NCBI GenBank assembly: GCA_033557675.1
Contig: JAWQRM010000174.1
Coordinates: forward strand, 1-27,393
DNA length: 27,393 bases
Direction of reading: 5' to 3'
Origin: Coptodactyla brooksi
Taxonomy: Eukaryota; Arthropoda; Insecta; Coleoptera; Scarabaeidae
This document shows, in pieces, positions 17,386-27,393 of this stretch. Below the pieces are notes generated by a model. It saw only the letters and a program-made list of their open reading frames with translations. It made no database searches and had not been told where the DNA came from. How positions within the stretch are numbered: the stretch's first letter is position 1; each line of letters opens with the position of its first letter. The translations under genes and the position numbers were made by a program.

Positions 17386-17793
17386 TTATAATTCAATCCC
17401 TTTGTACAGTCGAGGCGCTACGGGTTTTCCTAAACCAATATCTACATCAACGGTCGGTTTTTCACCCTCCTCTGCTATTCTACAGTTCGTTTTCTTATTT
17501 TTCACCACGTGTCTGTTGTACGCAACTTCCATTACAGGCTCCTCGATTTTTTCGCCTTTAATTTTCATTTCTCGTAGTAGAAGCTCCCGAAGCAGCGGAG
17601 GCAGCTTCATCGTTCGCGGTAAAATTCTAACCTGCGCTTCCGGTTTGCTTTCTACTTTACAATATTCCTGTTCCTCATCTTTCGAAAGCAACCTATAGTC
17701 CGCTTTGTAAGTTGTCGATTCCAGAGCAATAAGGTTAGGTAATTTTTGGCCCCTGAACATCTTCTCGACGATTACCCTAACTTTACGGACATT
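17386..17793 (-). CDS. mRpS34: mRpS34 exon 2
   Basis: The acceptor reads tttctag on the minus strand (17800-17794); the exon begins AAT GTC CGT and has 135 codons plus TAA (17388-17386). An internal Met opens a longer-looking frame at 17760, but family similarity extends upstream of it. Confidence 0.88.
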   Translation of the reverse strand, partial: NVRKVRVIVEKMFRGQKLPNLIALESTTYKADYRLLSKDEEQEYCKVESKPEAQVRILPRTMKLPPLLRELLLREMKIKGEKIEEPVMEVAYNRHVVKNKKTNCRIAEEGEKPTVDVDIGLGKPVAPRLYKGIEL

Positions 17794-18041
17794 CTAGAAA
17801 ATTATAGAGTACTTACTCGAAAAACAAAAGCGGCAGGAAGGATATTTACATCAAGAGATGCTTGTTTCGGTTCGGGCAACACTTCAACGTCCACTATTTT
17901 CATGTACGAAGGCTCCGGATACTTTTCGAACGCACTTCGCACGACCGTACGACCGACGCCGTAATTTTTTAGGTTCCCTACGATTTCCCACAGCGTTTTC
18001 CCTTTAAACGTTGTTGTTCTACCAATATATTTATACGGCAT
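17386..18041 (-). CDS. mRpS34: Mitochondrial small ribosomal subunit protein mS34
   Basis: Two exons on the minus strand (18041-17850 and 17793-17386) encode 199 residues; the human protein is about 218. The start MPYKYIGRTT-F-GKTLWEI and GNLKNYGVGR (res. 23-32), YPEPSYMKI (41-49), then VRKVRVIVEKMFRGQKLP and YKADYRLLSKDEE are family landmarks. It is a metazoan-specific component of the mitochondrial 28S subunit. I chose the upstream donor GAT|gtaaat (17850/17849), giving a 56-nt intron, because it removes residues absent from the family; the later gtaagt would leave an implausible 23-nt intron. The C-terminus is Lys/Glu-rich. The gene is convergent with IQCK (62 bp between stops). Confidence 0.9.
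17850..18041 (-). CDS. mRpS34: mRpS34 exon 1
   Basis: 64 codons from ATG at 18041-18039 to GAT, phase 0. The open frame continues past the donor to a TAA near 17802, which must be removed by splicing. Confidence 0.85.
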
Positions 18042-18085
18042 TTTGTTTGACAGTTGCAGTTTTATAGGTTATGAGTTAAAAACCG

Positions 18086-18091
18086 CACGTG
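18086..18091. promoter_or_regulatory. CACGTG E-box upstream of mRpS34
   Basis: A CACGTG palindrome 45 bp upstream of the start codon. bHLH factors such as Myc/Max or USF bind this core; use here is inference. Confidence 0.35.
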
Positions 18092-18099
18092 ACATTTCA

Positions 18100-18796
18100 A
18101 ACAATATATTGGTTTATTGCCAACCTTCAAACGTTTTATAACTTCTAATAAAAATATATTTTATGGGGTACATTTAATACACAGTTTACTACAAATTAAA
18201 TGCATCGAATATTTCCAAAAAATCTAGATTATTTCTATTTGCATTAATGTGTCGCAACGTGTATGTATAAATACATGCAATATTTTTAAAAACAAGGTGA
18301 TAATTTTAGGGTGAAAAATTGCAGAAAAACATTCTGCATACCTTAAATGACATTTGATATTCATGAATTTGAATTTTAGGTTATATTTTAGTACGCTGTT
18401 GCTACATAAAAACATTTCAAAAATTGACTTTTCTTTAAATAACAAATTGAAATGTAACATTTTTGGGGGGTTATCTACATGAATTGAATTTTTAAACAAA
18501 TATTCAACTAAAATAGGAACCCCCTATTTTTTTTAATTGACCACATCGTAATATACTCCTTTACCTTTCATTTTCATCTGACGGCGTTGTTATGTTCTAT
18601 TTTATGATCGAGAATTATTAACTAGTAAATGAAGATTGTTAACACGGTATAGTAAAAATAAACAAGAAAAGCGTCGCGTTATTATGATTTGATAATTAAC
18701 AATGAATAGTTTCGACAATGACACATTTCGAAAGTAAGATATTTTGACAAGGGTGTCTGAGATTTTATCGAAATGTCAAGGTCAGTTCTTGTATAT
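18100..18796. other. Non-coding upstream of mRpS34
   Basis: AT-rich, no supported exon. A minus open frame at 18224-18499 has no recognisable features and is taken as chance. Confidence 0.6.
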
Positions 18797-19030
18797 ATAC
18801 AGGGTGAGTCTCCGGGAAGGCACTCGATCGATTATGGAGAAACTATTAATATGGAAAATTTGAAAATTTGGTGGTGTACTAAGGCCGTTGGGGGACATTC
18901 GGTTAAAATATTTTCAGGTTAATAGCACTTCCGGTTATACCGGAAATTTGAACCCAACTTTCTTATTTTAAATGAAACACTCTATATGTTGTTACATATT
19001 TAGATTCTACATGAAATTATGAACACATTT
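18797..19030 (+). repeat. Repeat module 1 with palindromic core
   Basis: Begins acagggtgagtctccgg; 130 bp later is ttccggttataccggaa (18929-18945), a near-perfect palindrome, then an aatgaaacactcta tail. It pairs with module 2 at 19444. Many insect interspersed repeats start with acagggtg; the exact family is unknown to me. Confidence 0.75.
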
Positions 19031-19443
19031 CATTTATAATGTCCTATACCTAATCCTAACCGTTTTGAAGATATTTCAATTTTTAAGTGAAAATTGACGT
19101 TTGCAGACCGGAAAACAATTACCTTTTTTTCTTATACTAAGAACTTTTTAGTTACTTTGGGTATTTGTTCTTATATAAGAGGATATGCCTTAATAGTTTC
19201 GGTGGAAAAATGTTGTAATTACCAATACGTGGTGATCGAAAGCGACGTATAAAGGCGGAATTAAGAAAACTGCCGAAAGTCAATTTTTTTTAATGGAACA
19301 CCTATATTTTTGTTATTCTATATTATTCCTTATTAAAAAGCAAGGTGAGTTTGTGTAAGGTTGTTTATTTCAAAAATGTATACTTTTTGAGATATTCACA
19401 AATTTATAATAATCATAAAAGTTATGTCAAGATATACTCAAAC

Positions 19444-19690
19444 TACAGGGTGTGTCACGAAGGTAGCCTATTAAAAGAATGCGCAAAACGGAGAAAGGCA
19501 GCGAGCTAAAATGTAGCATAGATAGAACCACTTATGTGAACTTTCCATACAAAATACTTACGTGACGGCGATACTTCCGGTCATACCGGAAGCAGATGTT
19601 GATTTTATCGTTTTAAATGGAACACTCTCGTTTCTTTTACTTCCGATTATGATTCTACATCAAATTTTAAAAGGAGTATATATTAAACAC
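19444..19690 (+). repeat. Repeat module 2 with palindromic core
   Basis: Begins acagggtgtgtcacgaa; 129 bp later is cttccggtcataccggaag (19574-19592), then aatggaacactctcg. The spacing from start to palindrome is the same as in module 1. A tail-like ttaatggaacacct also occurs near 19290. Confidence 0.75.
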
Positions 19691-19973
19691 ACCGAACTTA
19701 AATATCATTCCTTTCACGTAAAATAAATTGAGGGGACATCTAGAAACAATTCGTTGTACACTTCGAAAAAATTGTACTACATTGAAACAAAATAAGATAG
19801 AGTTCAATTTTTTTTCAAAGGTCGGAAATAGTATTAGAACATAAGTAAGTTATAAGCTTATTTTATAATTAACTATCCATTCACAAAAGGTGTTTTTACA
19901 TCACTATTGTACAGTTTTCACTTTATTTGAATGTTTTAATTTTTAACGCGTGAGACTAATAAGGAACACAAAA

Positions 19974-20210
19974 ATGGCACAAGTAGCATTTTCAAATGAG
20001 AATTATTTAAACCATTTATTAATTCATTCACTCATAGTTTAATAATAACAATAATCAATTGCATTATTACAAAATTATTGCAAAATTGTAGAACCTATGG
20101 TTTATTTGGGTGATTCATAAATAAAATGAAACCCATGCTTGATGAAGATGAATTAAACATCACCGCTTTAGCGTACTCCATGATTTATAGACAAGCACGT
20201 AAATTATCTA
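19974..20210 (+). pseudogene. Decayed ORF start near the outer end of the left arm
   Basis: ATG at 19974 reads MAQVAFSNENYLNHLL before a stop; after a frameshift INKMKPMLDEDELNITAL follows. The mirrored right arm reads MAHAELSNEG from 26306 (minus) and INKMKPMLEDDELNISA. The protein-level match in both arms suggests a once-coding segment. I do not recognise the family; it may be the N-terminal exon of the element's transposase. Confidence 0.45.
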
Positions 20211-20396
20211 CATTTTCATCATTCGTTTTGTACTCTTTAAATTATTAAATTTTATTAATTCATAAAATATTTATTAATAAAATTTTACTATGTACTAAAA
20301 GAAGTGAAATACCTGACTAATTATAATGCAGACTTTTGTTTTCACAGCAGACAATTAACTAACAAGAATTTTTATATATACAAAAAACACATTAAA

Positions 20397-20592
20397 TTAT
20401 GTTCCATTTGACTCAATACACTTTCTAGCACGATGAACCAATGCATGCATAGACTTTTGTATGCCATCCTTAGTAATGGCCTTTAGTACCTGCACCACAG
20501 CTACTTGAATGGCTAAAACATCATCATAAAACGATCCTTTCATCGCAATTTTCAAAATTTTCGCAAAATTTAATATTTTCTTTTTGTTCCAT
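20397..20592 (-). pseudogene. Mariner-like transposase fragment, internally deleted
   Basis: The minus strand opens with MEQKENIKFC (from 20592), resembling the start of some mariner-type transposases. A 48-codon frame (20543-20397) then reads KGSFYDDVLAIQ, VLKAIT and RARKCIESNG, like the mariner C-terminus (KG-x-F-DD, LKAIP, KCI-x-x-NG). The catalytic core is missing, so this is a deletion derivative. It sits in the left arm only, with no mirror copy, and so inserted after the inverted pair formed or was lost on the right. Confidence 0.45.
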
Positions 20593-20714
20593 TATGTTTT
20601 TACGACGTCAACACAATTTTTACCGTTATCCAAATGACTCTAACTTTGTAACCTGTCATCCGAATAACATGAACTTGGGTGCGTTCGAAAGAGGTGACTT
20701 GTATCTTTCTAAAC

Positions 20715-20717
<3 letters not shown>

Positions 20718-20748
<31 letters not shown>
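20718..20748. repeat. (TA)n microsatellite
   Basis: An uninterrupted TA run of 31 nt. Confidence 0.95.
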
Positions 20749-20751
<3 letters not shown>

Positions 20752-20839
20752 AATTGTCATAATGTGTATGTATTGTCTAATATGTATAATACATTAAATT
20801 TAATTTTTAAACAAATTTCTCACAATTCTATTTAATATG

Positions 20840-21663
20840 GCAGTTGAAAATAAAACACCATAATTATCCAGCAGCAGTGTGTTCCAAAAAATTGACACAT
20901 TTCCATTAGTTGCAACGCAATTGTAAACATATTTGCTGGCAGAGAAATAGACATTTGCAAAATTGTATCAGAAACTTACTGATGGTGCTTTTGTCAGGAT
21001 GTTATTAAATTTGTAACAAAACTATATATCTACGCGCCCTTAGATAATCGAAAATTTCTAGAATTATAGAATGATATAAACTCAGCATAAAAAGCTGCAC
21101 AATTAATGGATGTCAAATGCGTTTTCAAATTAATCTTTTTTTTTGCGTGACTACACTTTTAAATGAATTAAATGTGAAACTACAAAGGTGTTAATAAGAC
21201 AATTATTATCATGGTTAATTAAAGCATTCAGAGCTAAACTACAAATTTTCAATCGTAATATTATTTCCCACAGCTTGCCAAAAATAAAAGAATTCCTAGC
21301 GGATTATTTTTATACTTAACAATTATATAATAAATTAATTAATTTAATAATACTTTACATATAAGTATATGTAAAATCAAAATATAAAAATAAAAAGAAA
21401 AGTCTGTCGATTTCAGCAACGAGTTGGAAATAATTGAGAAGGATCGATTATTGGGCGTACGTAAAAAAATGCTGAAGGGGGACTATTGATAACTTGGTAT
21501 ACTAATCCTGAAATTTTTAGCTGTTTAAAAAAATTAAATCGCCACATTACCCACTCACAGCTCTACTTATGCTCTTGAATCCTTGTTTTCGGAGATGAAT
21601 TCCACAAAAGACAGTTCAAAAAATAGACAACTGATGAATCTAGTTTGGTGTTTACATTTTTAA
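20840..21663 (+). pseudogene. Degenerate hAT transposase (ZBED5/SCAND3-type), left copy
   Basis: Plus-strand segments in order: a TDGAFVR motif near 20980 (family TDGAPAM); DVIKFVTKLYIYAPLDNRKF after 21000; LLNELNVKLQ near 21156; KAFRAKLQIFNRNI from 21221; and, just before the stop at 21661-21663, STYALESLFSEMNSTK, the hAT C-terminal dimerisation signature. Frameshifts and stops between them make it dead. The N-terminal part is missing or replaced by the mariner-like fragment. Motif assignments are from memory. Confidence 0.7.
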
Positions 21664-22109
21664 AACTAACCGGAAATATGAACCAGATATAAAACATTGG
21701 GCATTCAAAGCACAATCGCAAAAATCTCATTAAATGCTATTTACGTGCTATCTACACTACTATTAAATGTCACTACTACTACAGGAGCTCTTTTTAAAAC
21801 CATTAAACCCAGGCGATTTACAATTCCGACTAGAATTTTATTTATGAATGATTTCGTTTGAAGGGTAAGGATAAAGAAAATTTCGTCAACGATGTAATTT
21901 GGCCAATAACTTGAACAGGGGGAGATATTTTAATATTCTTCCAGCCCTCGAAAATATGTCTTTAATGGAATTTCTAACTGCATTCTACCAGGGAGATGGT
22001 GCACTCCTTCATAATACTAGGATGGTTGGTCGATTTTTGGGGGAGCATTTCGATGGACAATGAATTGCCCCAATAACTTGTGCCTGATTTAATAAAGTTT
22101 AATAACTTT

Positions 22110-23530
22110 ACTTTGGGCACGACTGAAGACGAAATGTATACTAACCCCTTGACAATTAATAATATATTAATGCAGAGGTTACATTTATAATAACATAAAT
22201 GTGACTTATCCAACAAAAATGCAAAAACTGATATGTTCCAACTCAAGATATTTGTATTGACAAGTGCTTATTATTATGCAAAAGGAAGTTTGTCTTGGAA
22301 GCAGTACATTCATTCTAAAAGGAGCCGATTTAGAAGGATGTATTTTTAGATTATGACATCTCAAAAATAAACTAGAACCTCCCTTGTAGAACTTACGAAT
22401 GAAGTAGTCATAAACACAAGTAGGAAAAAAGTATTGTCCATTATATACGTTCAGAATCACCACAAAGTATAGAATCAGTATGAATATCTCGATAAGTGAC
22501 CAAAAAACAAACAGTATGTCATTTCCTTACAAGCAAGTTAGGAAAGCAAAAGATTAATAATATATTCTATCCTAACTCCTGGAATATCGAAATTACCGAT
22601 ACGAATGCTAAGGTACAATTTGCAAACTCCTTTGAATCATACTGTCGCGTGATTGTTACGAAAAAATTGTTTCTCCACGAAATCACAATTAATTTTATAG
22701 AGCAAATAAGTATGTGATGAATTTTCGAGACAAAACCAATCATACAAACATACTCTCTGATGAAAGTGAATTATTTATTTATTTCCTCTTTGATTCCAGT
22801 TAGAATTTTATTGAAGAACAAATACATTGAAGTGTATGAAAAAAAAAAGTAATGTCGAATCCTTCGGTTCGATATTGTCGACCAAAGTGTTTATAAAGAT
22901 CTCAAAAACAAGCTCTAATGCCCTCTTCATTCCAGGTAAATAGAAACACGTTATCGCTAAAGCATCAACCCCTTTTTACAATGACAGATGAAAAAGGCAC
23001 TCAGGTATCAACAAACACTCCATCTACCTGCAATGTGTGCCAGCCCAAACAAGCAGAAATGAATAATATACACCACTAAAGGCGAACCTTTTTTTTGTAT
23101 GAAAATAAATTATAATCAAACACATAACTTACAGAAAAATCAACGACATTTAATGAAATTTATGCTGTTGTAAATTGGTGTCAAATGCTTTACGCTTTAT
23201 TCATATTTTTATGAATTATTACTAAGGTTTTCGAATAAAAAAATTATTTCATAAATACACTTATCGAATAGAAAATTAAATTCCCTACCCATCCATGAAA
23301 GGTTTTTCTATACCGATCTTGCACATTGTTTAATTTGTGTTCCAATATTTTAGTTTTTAACAAGAATTTACTTTTATTGTCAAATAAGTAAATCAGCAGT
23401 TATCATTTTTTGCCAAACGCATTTCGACGTATTTTACAAAAGTATTTCGGCTTGTCACTTTTACAATCTTCTGCCGCTATAAATTTTATTTTTAACCGTA
23501 CTCTAAACGTAATTTTCCAGGATACATGGG
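22110..23530. other. Unpaired centre of the inverted repeat
   Basis: AT-rich; two short open frames (22206-22463 minus, 22496-22717 plus) have no recognisable features. It probably contains 3' ends of the two elements and unrelated DNA. Confidence 0.5.
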
Positions 23531-23984
23531 GCATAAGTTATTGGGGTAATTCATTGGCCATCGAAATGCTCCTCCAAAAATCAACGAACCGCCCTAGTAT
23601 CACGAATGGATGCATCATCTTGCTGGTAGAGTGCAGTTAGAAATTTTAATAAAGACATATTTTCAAGAGCTGAAGAAATATTAAAATATCTCACCCCGTT
23701 TAAGTTATTATGCAAATAACATCGTTGACAAAATTTTCGTTATTTTTAAAAGGTACCCAGTCATTCACAAAATTCTAGTCGGCATTGTAAATCGCCTGGT
23801 GCTAGGTTTTGAACCAAGTAATATTCGAATTGATGTCATTTTACAAGGATCCTATTAATGCTTTTAAAACGAACTCATATAATAGTAGTGGTATTTAATA
23901 GTAGTGGCATGTAAATAGCATTTAATAAGATTTTTGCGATTGTACATTGGATGCCAAATACTTTATATCTCGTTTACAGTTCTT

Positions 23985-25468
23985 TTCTTTTAATAATGTA
24001 AATACCGAACTACATTTATCAGTCGGTATATTCCTTGAACTGTCTTTTATGGAATTCATTTTAGTAAACAATCACTCAGAAGCAAAAGTATAAGAGAAAA
24101 TTCATAATATGGTGGTTTTATTTTTTTAAACAATGAAAAGTTTCAGGAATAGTATTCTAAGTTACCAGTGGTTCCTCTTCAGCATTTTTTTAAGTATGCC
24201 CAGTAATCAATCATTTTCAATTATTTCCAATTAGTTTCTGAACTCGTACTTTTATTTATAAATAGATTGAAAATCAAATAATTGTATTTCTACAGCCTCC
24301 AAATTTAACCACTAATCATTAAATTCAGTTTATCCACAGATATTACGTCTGGATGTAAAATAAATTTTAATGTTTCTGAAAATTGCCTGAGCTCCATAAA
24401 TCTGATTGAAAATTCGTTAATTTTCGATTAAACAATAGTAGAAAATTCTTGTGTCAATTTAACTTTATCTGACTTTTCATGAGATTCTAGATCGGCACAG
24501 ATTTTTTTCTATTTTTGAAAAATATTATAAAAGTGTTAAGAAATAAGATCATGGTAGAAAATTTGTAACTTAGCTTTGAATGTTTTAATCAAACATGACA
24601 ATAATTCTCTTATTAATACCATTGGAGTTTCATATTTAATTCATTTAAATATGACCACACACTCAAAAAAAAACATTAATTTGAAAAGCATTTGTGATCA
24701 GTTAATTGTAAACCATTGTATACTGAGTTCACGTCTTTAAAAAATTTTAGAAATGTTCATTTATTTGAAGTGCACATCATTCAATAATTCTAGACATTTT
24801 CATTTCTTTAAGGCACGGGCAGATATAAATTCGACTAATTTAGTTACAAATTTCATAACATTACCCATTAGCTTAAAGCTGACCTTAGCGCACAAAACCT
24901 GCTAATGCATAATGCAATGAAAACCCAGAATTGAATGTCCGAAGCGGTCGACAAATAAACTAACAAAACCACCTGACAAAAGCACCATCAGTAAGTTTCT
25001 GACCCAATTTTGCAAACATCTCTTTCTCTGTCAGAGAATACATTTGCAATTGCGATGTAAATATCTATTTATTTTGTTTTTGTCGTCTATGACGTTAAAC
25101 TGATTAATTCTTGTTTGACACTTTCTCCAGCACAAAAACGAATAAAAATAACTAAACGAGCTGATCCACTCAATGAATCAGAAGATTTATTTTCTTGATG
25201 ATGAGCCAGATTTTTAGCAATTTGCAAGATTTTGTCTTTCACCATATTTCCAGTCAAGGATATATCTTTTATTTTTTGAATATTTTTCCTTTGTTTTCAA
25301 AATGCTTTTTTCATATACATCCATCATTAGAAGGTTTGGCAATTACATTTGAGACAAATAAATTTTAGTGTTTTTAAATGCCCGAGCAATACACCCATGT
25401 TGTTCGTTTTTACTTTTTTTAAGGAGCGATCTATGATTGATCGCATAATGCTGTTTTAATGTCGACAT
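23985..25468 (-). pseudogene. Degenerate hAT transposase (ZBED5/SCAND3-type), right copy
   Basis: Minus strand in order: MSTLKQHYAINH (from 25468), like the His end of a BED finger; DISLTGNMVKDKI and SARLVIFIRF near 25260-25140; LTDGAFVRW near 24985; HCIMH-stop-QVLCAKVSFKLM with VMKFVTKLVEFISARAL near 24930-24800; INEFSIRFMELRQFSE-LKFIL near 24420-24340; and YTFASE-stop-LFTKMNSIKDSS near 24085-24030. This is the full domain order of SCAND3/GTF2IRD2/ZBED5-type hAT transposases. Several stops and frameshifts make it dead. It is more complete than the left copy, and both share the unusual TDGAFVR. Confidence 0.75.
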
Positions 25469-26046
25469 TTTCAATACAACTGTCCCGGAACATTAAACAC
25501 ACACTACTTTATTGCCTTTGTTAACCATGCCATACCCACCACGCAATCAATTTTGGAACTCCCTACTGTTGGATAATTGTGATGTTTTATTTTCATTTAC
25601 CGCACTAAATAGAACTGTCACAAATTTATTTAAAAATGAAATTAAATGCATTTTTTATAATTTCAAAAAAAAACACAATTTTATTGCATGCCTAAATTAT
25701 ATTAAAACAATTACAATTCATTGATAGAGCAATATCTCCAATAAAAAAATATTACTTGCACTACTTGTTTCTACGAAAAGCGTAATGAAAGTAGGGAAGA
25801 TTGTATTCGTATATTAATTGTTACTGTTTGCGTAAATACACCTATTTATCTGTTTATTATTTTCACTACTGATTTGTTGTGATACGAGACAGTAAACTCA
25901 CCTAAATTTACGGTATAACGTGTACTAAATAAGTCCGGAGTGAAAACATATCACCATATTTATTTAGGTATTTCTCCTTTGCTGTAGTACTCTGTAGGAT
26001 TTTATTAATAAATATCTTAAGAATTAAAAAAATAATAATTTAAAGC

Positions 26047-26306
26047 TTACAAAACGGATGATGAATATCTAGATAATTCATAAGCAGAGATGTTTAATTC
26101 ATCATCCTCAAGCATTGGTTTCATTTTATTTATGAAGCCCCGAAATAATTCATAGGTTCTACAATTTTGCAATAACTTTGTAATAATGCAACGGATCATT
26201 ATTATTATTATTACTAAACGATTTTCTTCAATTATGTTACCACATTTCCCATGAAGTAATAAAAGATTTTTAAGCAACCCTCATTTGAAAGTTCTGCGTG
26301 TGCCAT
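26047..26306 (-). pseudogene. Decayed ORF start near the outer end of the right arm
   Basis: Mirror of 19974-20210. MAHAELSNEG starts at 26306; a 76-codon open frame (26277-26047) carries INKMKPMLEDDELNISA. A short ATT run near 26200-26215 may have caused frameshifts. Confidence 0.45.
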
Positions 26307-26446
26307 TTTTTTGTGTTACTTATTAGTCTCACGCGCTAAAAATTAAAACATTCAAATAAACTGAAAACTGTACAATAGTGGTGTAAAAACACCTTTTTGT
26401 TGGTGGATAGGGAATTACAAAATAGGCTCATAATTTTTATTACACC

Positions 26447-26540
26447 ATAGGTTTTCAAAGTGGTCCATACAATGGTAAGTAAAAATTATTTTGGGGGTCC
26501 GCGAAGAATTACCTGGGGTACGCGAAAAAGATGGAAAGTT
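26447..26540 (+). mobile_element. hAT-like terminal sequence
   Basis: ataggttttcaaagtggtcc is followed by gggggtccgcgaagaatt and ggggtacgcgaaaaag. This resembles the ends of ZBED5-type hAT elements (ttctcaaagtgg..., gggggtccgcga). It lies just outside the 6.6-kb inverted repeat. No matching opposite end was found in the window. Confidence 0.45.
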
Positions 26541-27393
26541 TTGATATAAAAAATTCGACCATGCATAGTTGTAATAACCTCCGTTATTTATGATTTATTT
26601 TATTTATAATAATTAGTTCATTGAGTTCCAATATTTTTAATCAAATATTGTCTCTATAATTCTAATATCATTATTCTTTATAGATTTATGTATAATTCCT
26701 GCACCAGATATGAAAATTTGAAGGAAATATGCATTTGTTTACACTTTTTTTGTCACCAAAAACTTTATTTTGATACTTTAATAATATATTTGCCAGAACA
26801 GAATTATTAGTAAAATGAGCGCTATTGAATAGTTTTTATAGTACCTAGTACAGCATGTGACTCCACAGCCGTTCATATTAGTTTTGATGATAAGTTTGGT
26901 GGAGCTCTACCACCTACTAAATAAGTATAGTATTGAATTTAATAACTATCGCCCGTAGCAGATTTTAACGTGTTTGTATGTACAGGAAATATTCTGACAA
27001 ATTTTCATGCAGCAACATGTCTGTAATATGACACTATAAATTTATAACTGTTCAATGTGTCACATGAAGTGCATGTAAGAAAGTGATACAGAGTGATTTA
27101 AGTTACCTACCTAATCGAAAGACACCTTACCTATCTACGTAAGTATTTTGGTCAGTGCTGTGAAGTTAGCCATAGATTCCAGCCATAGATTTAAAACATT
27201 TATAATACGGTATTTATTGCAACTAATCCGTTATAATAGTAACTATATTACATACCTAGATACAAATAACTATCAGGGAGATTTTAACATATCGAGATTT
27301 TAACAATTTTTTTTATTTGTGAATTAAAGGACACGAGTACGGTAACTGCGGGAGTGTTTTCGGTCAACAGGGGCATCCCTATTTTGAAAAATT
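26541..27393. other. Non-coding end of window
   Basis: AT-rich; no supported exon, RNA gene or repeat unit recognised. Confidence 0.55.

Larger units (their letters stand above)
19850..26435. repeat. 6.6-kb imperfect inverted repeat
   Basis: The left arm (about 19850-22110) and right arm (about 23530-26435) are diverged reverse complements. Matching pairs: 19880-19970 with 26330-26410; 20080-20165 with 26090-26190; 20968-20998 with 24975-25005; 21590-21660 with 23990-24060; 21958-22060 with 23550-23660. The centre (22110-23530) is not obviously paired. Both arms carry degenerate hAT transposase reading inwards, so this is two convergent copies or an inverted duplication. Pairing was judged by eye. 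Confidence 0.8.

Noticed and set aside
20594..20797. A 67-codon plus-strand open frame ending in a YIYIYI run.
   Set aside because: Much of it is translation of the (TA)n microsatellite.
22855..22885. A tRNA-like ttcga/tcgaa segment suggesting a T arm.
   Set aside because: The flanking bases do not form the five-pair T stem, and no anticodon arm or acceptor stem could be placed.
23410..23640. Plus frame with SYWGNSLAIEML, matched by a minus frame at 21974-22246.
   Set aside because: The match is explained by the inverted repeat's 3' flank, beyond the transposase stop; I see no domain. It stays possible that it is a coding remnant.

Overview
The window looks like nuclear DNA from an insect, probably a beetle or similarly AT-rich species; the order is a guess. 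Evidence: AT-rich non-coding DNA, very short introns (56-59 nt) beside multi-kb repeat-filled ones, a clip-domain serine protease homologue (an arthropod family), and decayed hAT and mariner transposons. There are no operons, CRISPR arrays or bacterial signals.

Layout. 1-4674: non-coding and repetitive. It opens with a perfect 60-bp inverted repeat and ends in a tandem array of ~0.4-kb units that runs up to a splice acceptor. 4675-11899 (+): four exons of a large secreted, catalytically dead serine protease (scarface-like). Its 5' exon(s) with the signal peptide are not visible. The last intron (3.8 kb) holds the same ~0.4-kb repeats in inverted orientation plus a dead ZMYM1-type hAT transposase. 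12123-17323 (+): a complete five-exon IQCK orthologue whose last intron (4.2 kb) is full of small repeats and hairpins. 17386-18041 (-): a complete two-exon gene for mitochondrial ribosomal protein mS34 (mRpS34), ending 62 bp from IQCK tail to tail. 18042-27393: no host gene seen. It holds two copies of a repeat with a palindromic core, then a 6.6-kb imperfect inverted repeat made of two convergent, degenerate hAT (ZBED5/SCAND3/GTF2IRD2-type) copies with a mariner-like fragment in the left arm, then a possible hAT end.

The three host genes have unrelated jobs (extracellular protease homologue, IQ-motif protein, mitoribosome subunit). Their clustering looks like ordinary gene neighbourhood. 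The most interesting points are: the split clip domain with furin-like sites in its linker, a possible intronic poly(A) isoform, inverted repeat arrays flanking three exons (circular-RNA or dsRNA potential), and the palindromic hAT pair. I saw no new multi-gene system. All gene models come from reading splice signals and recalled family patterns, not from alignments or transcripts.
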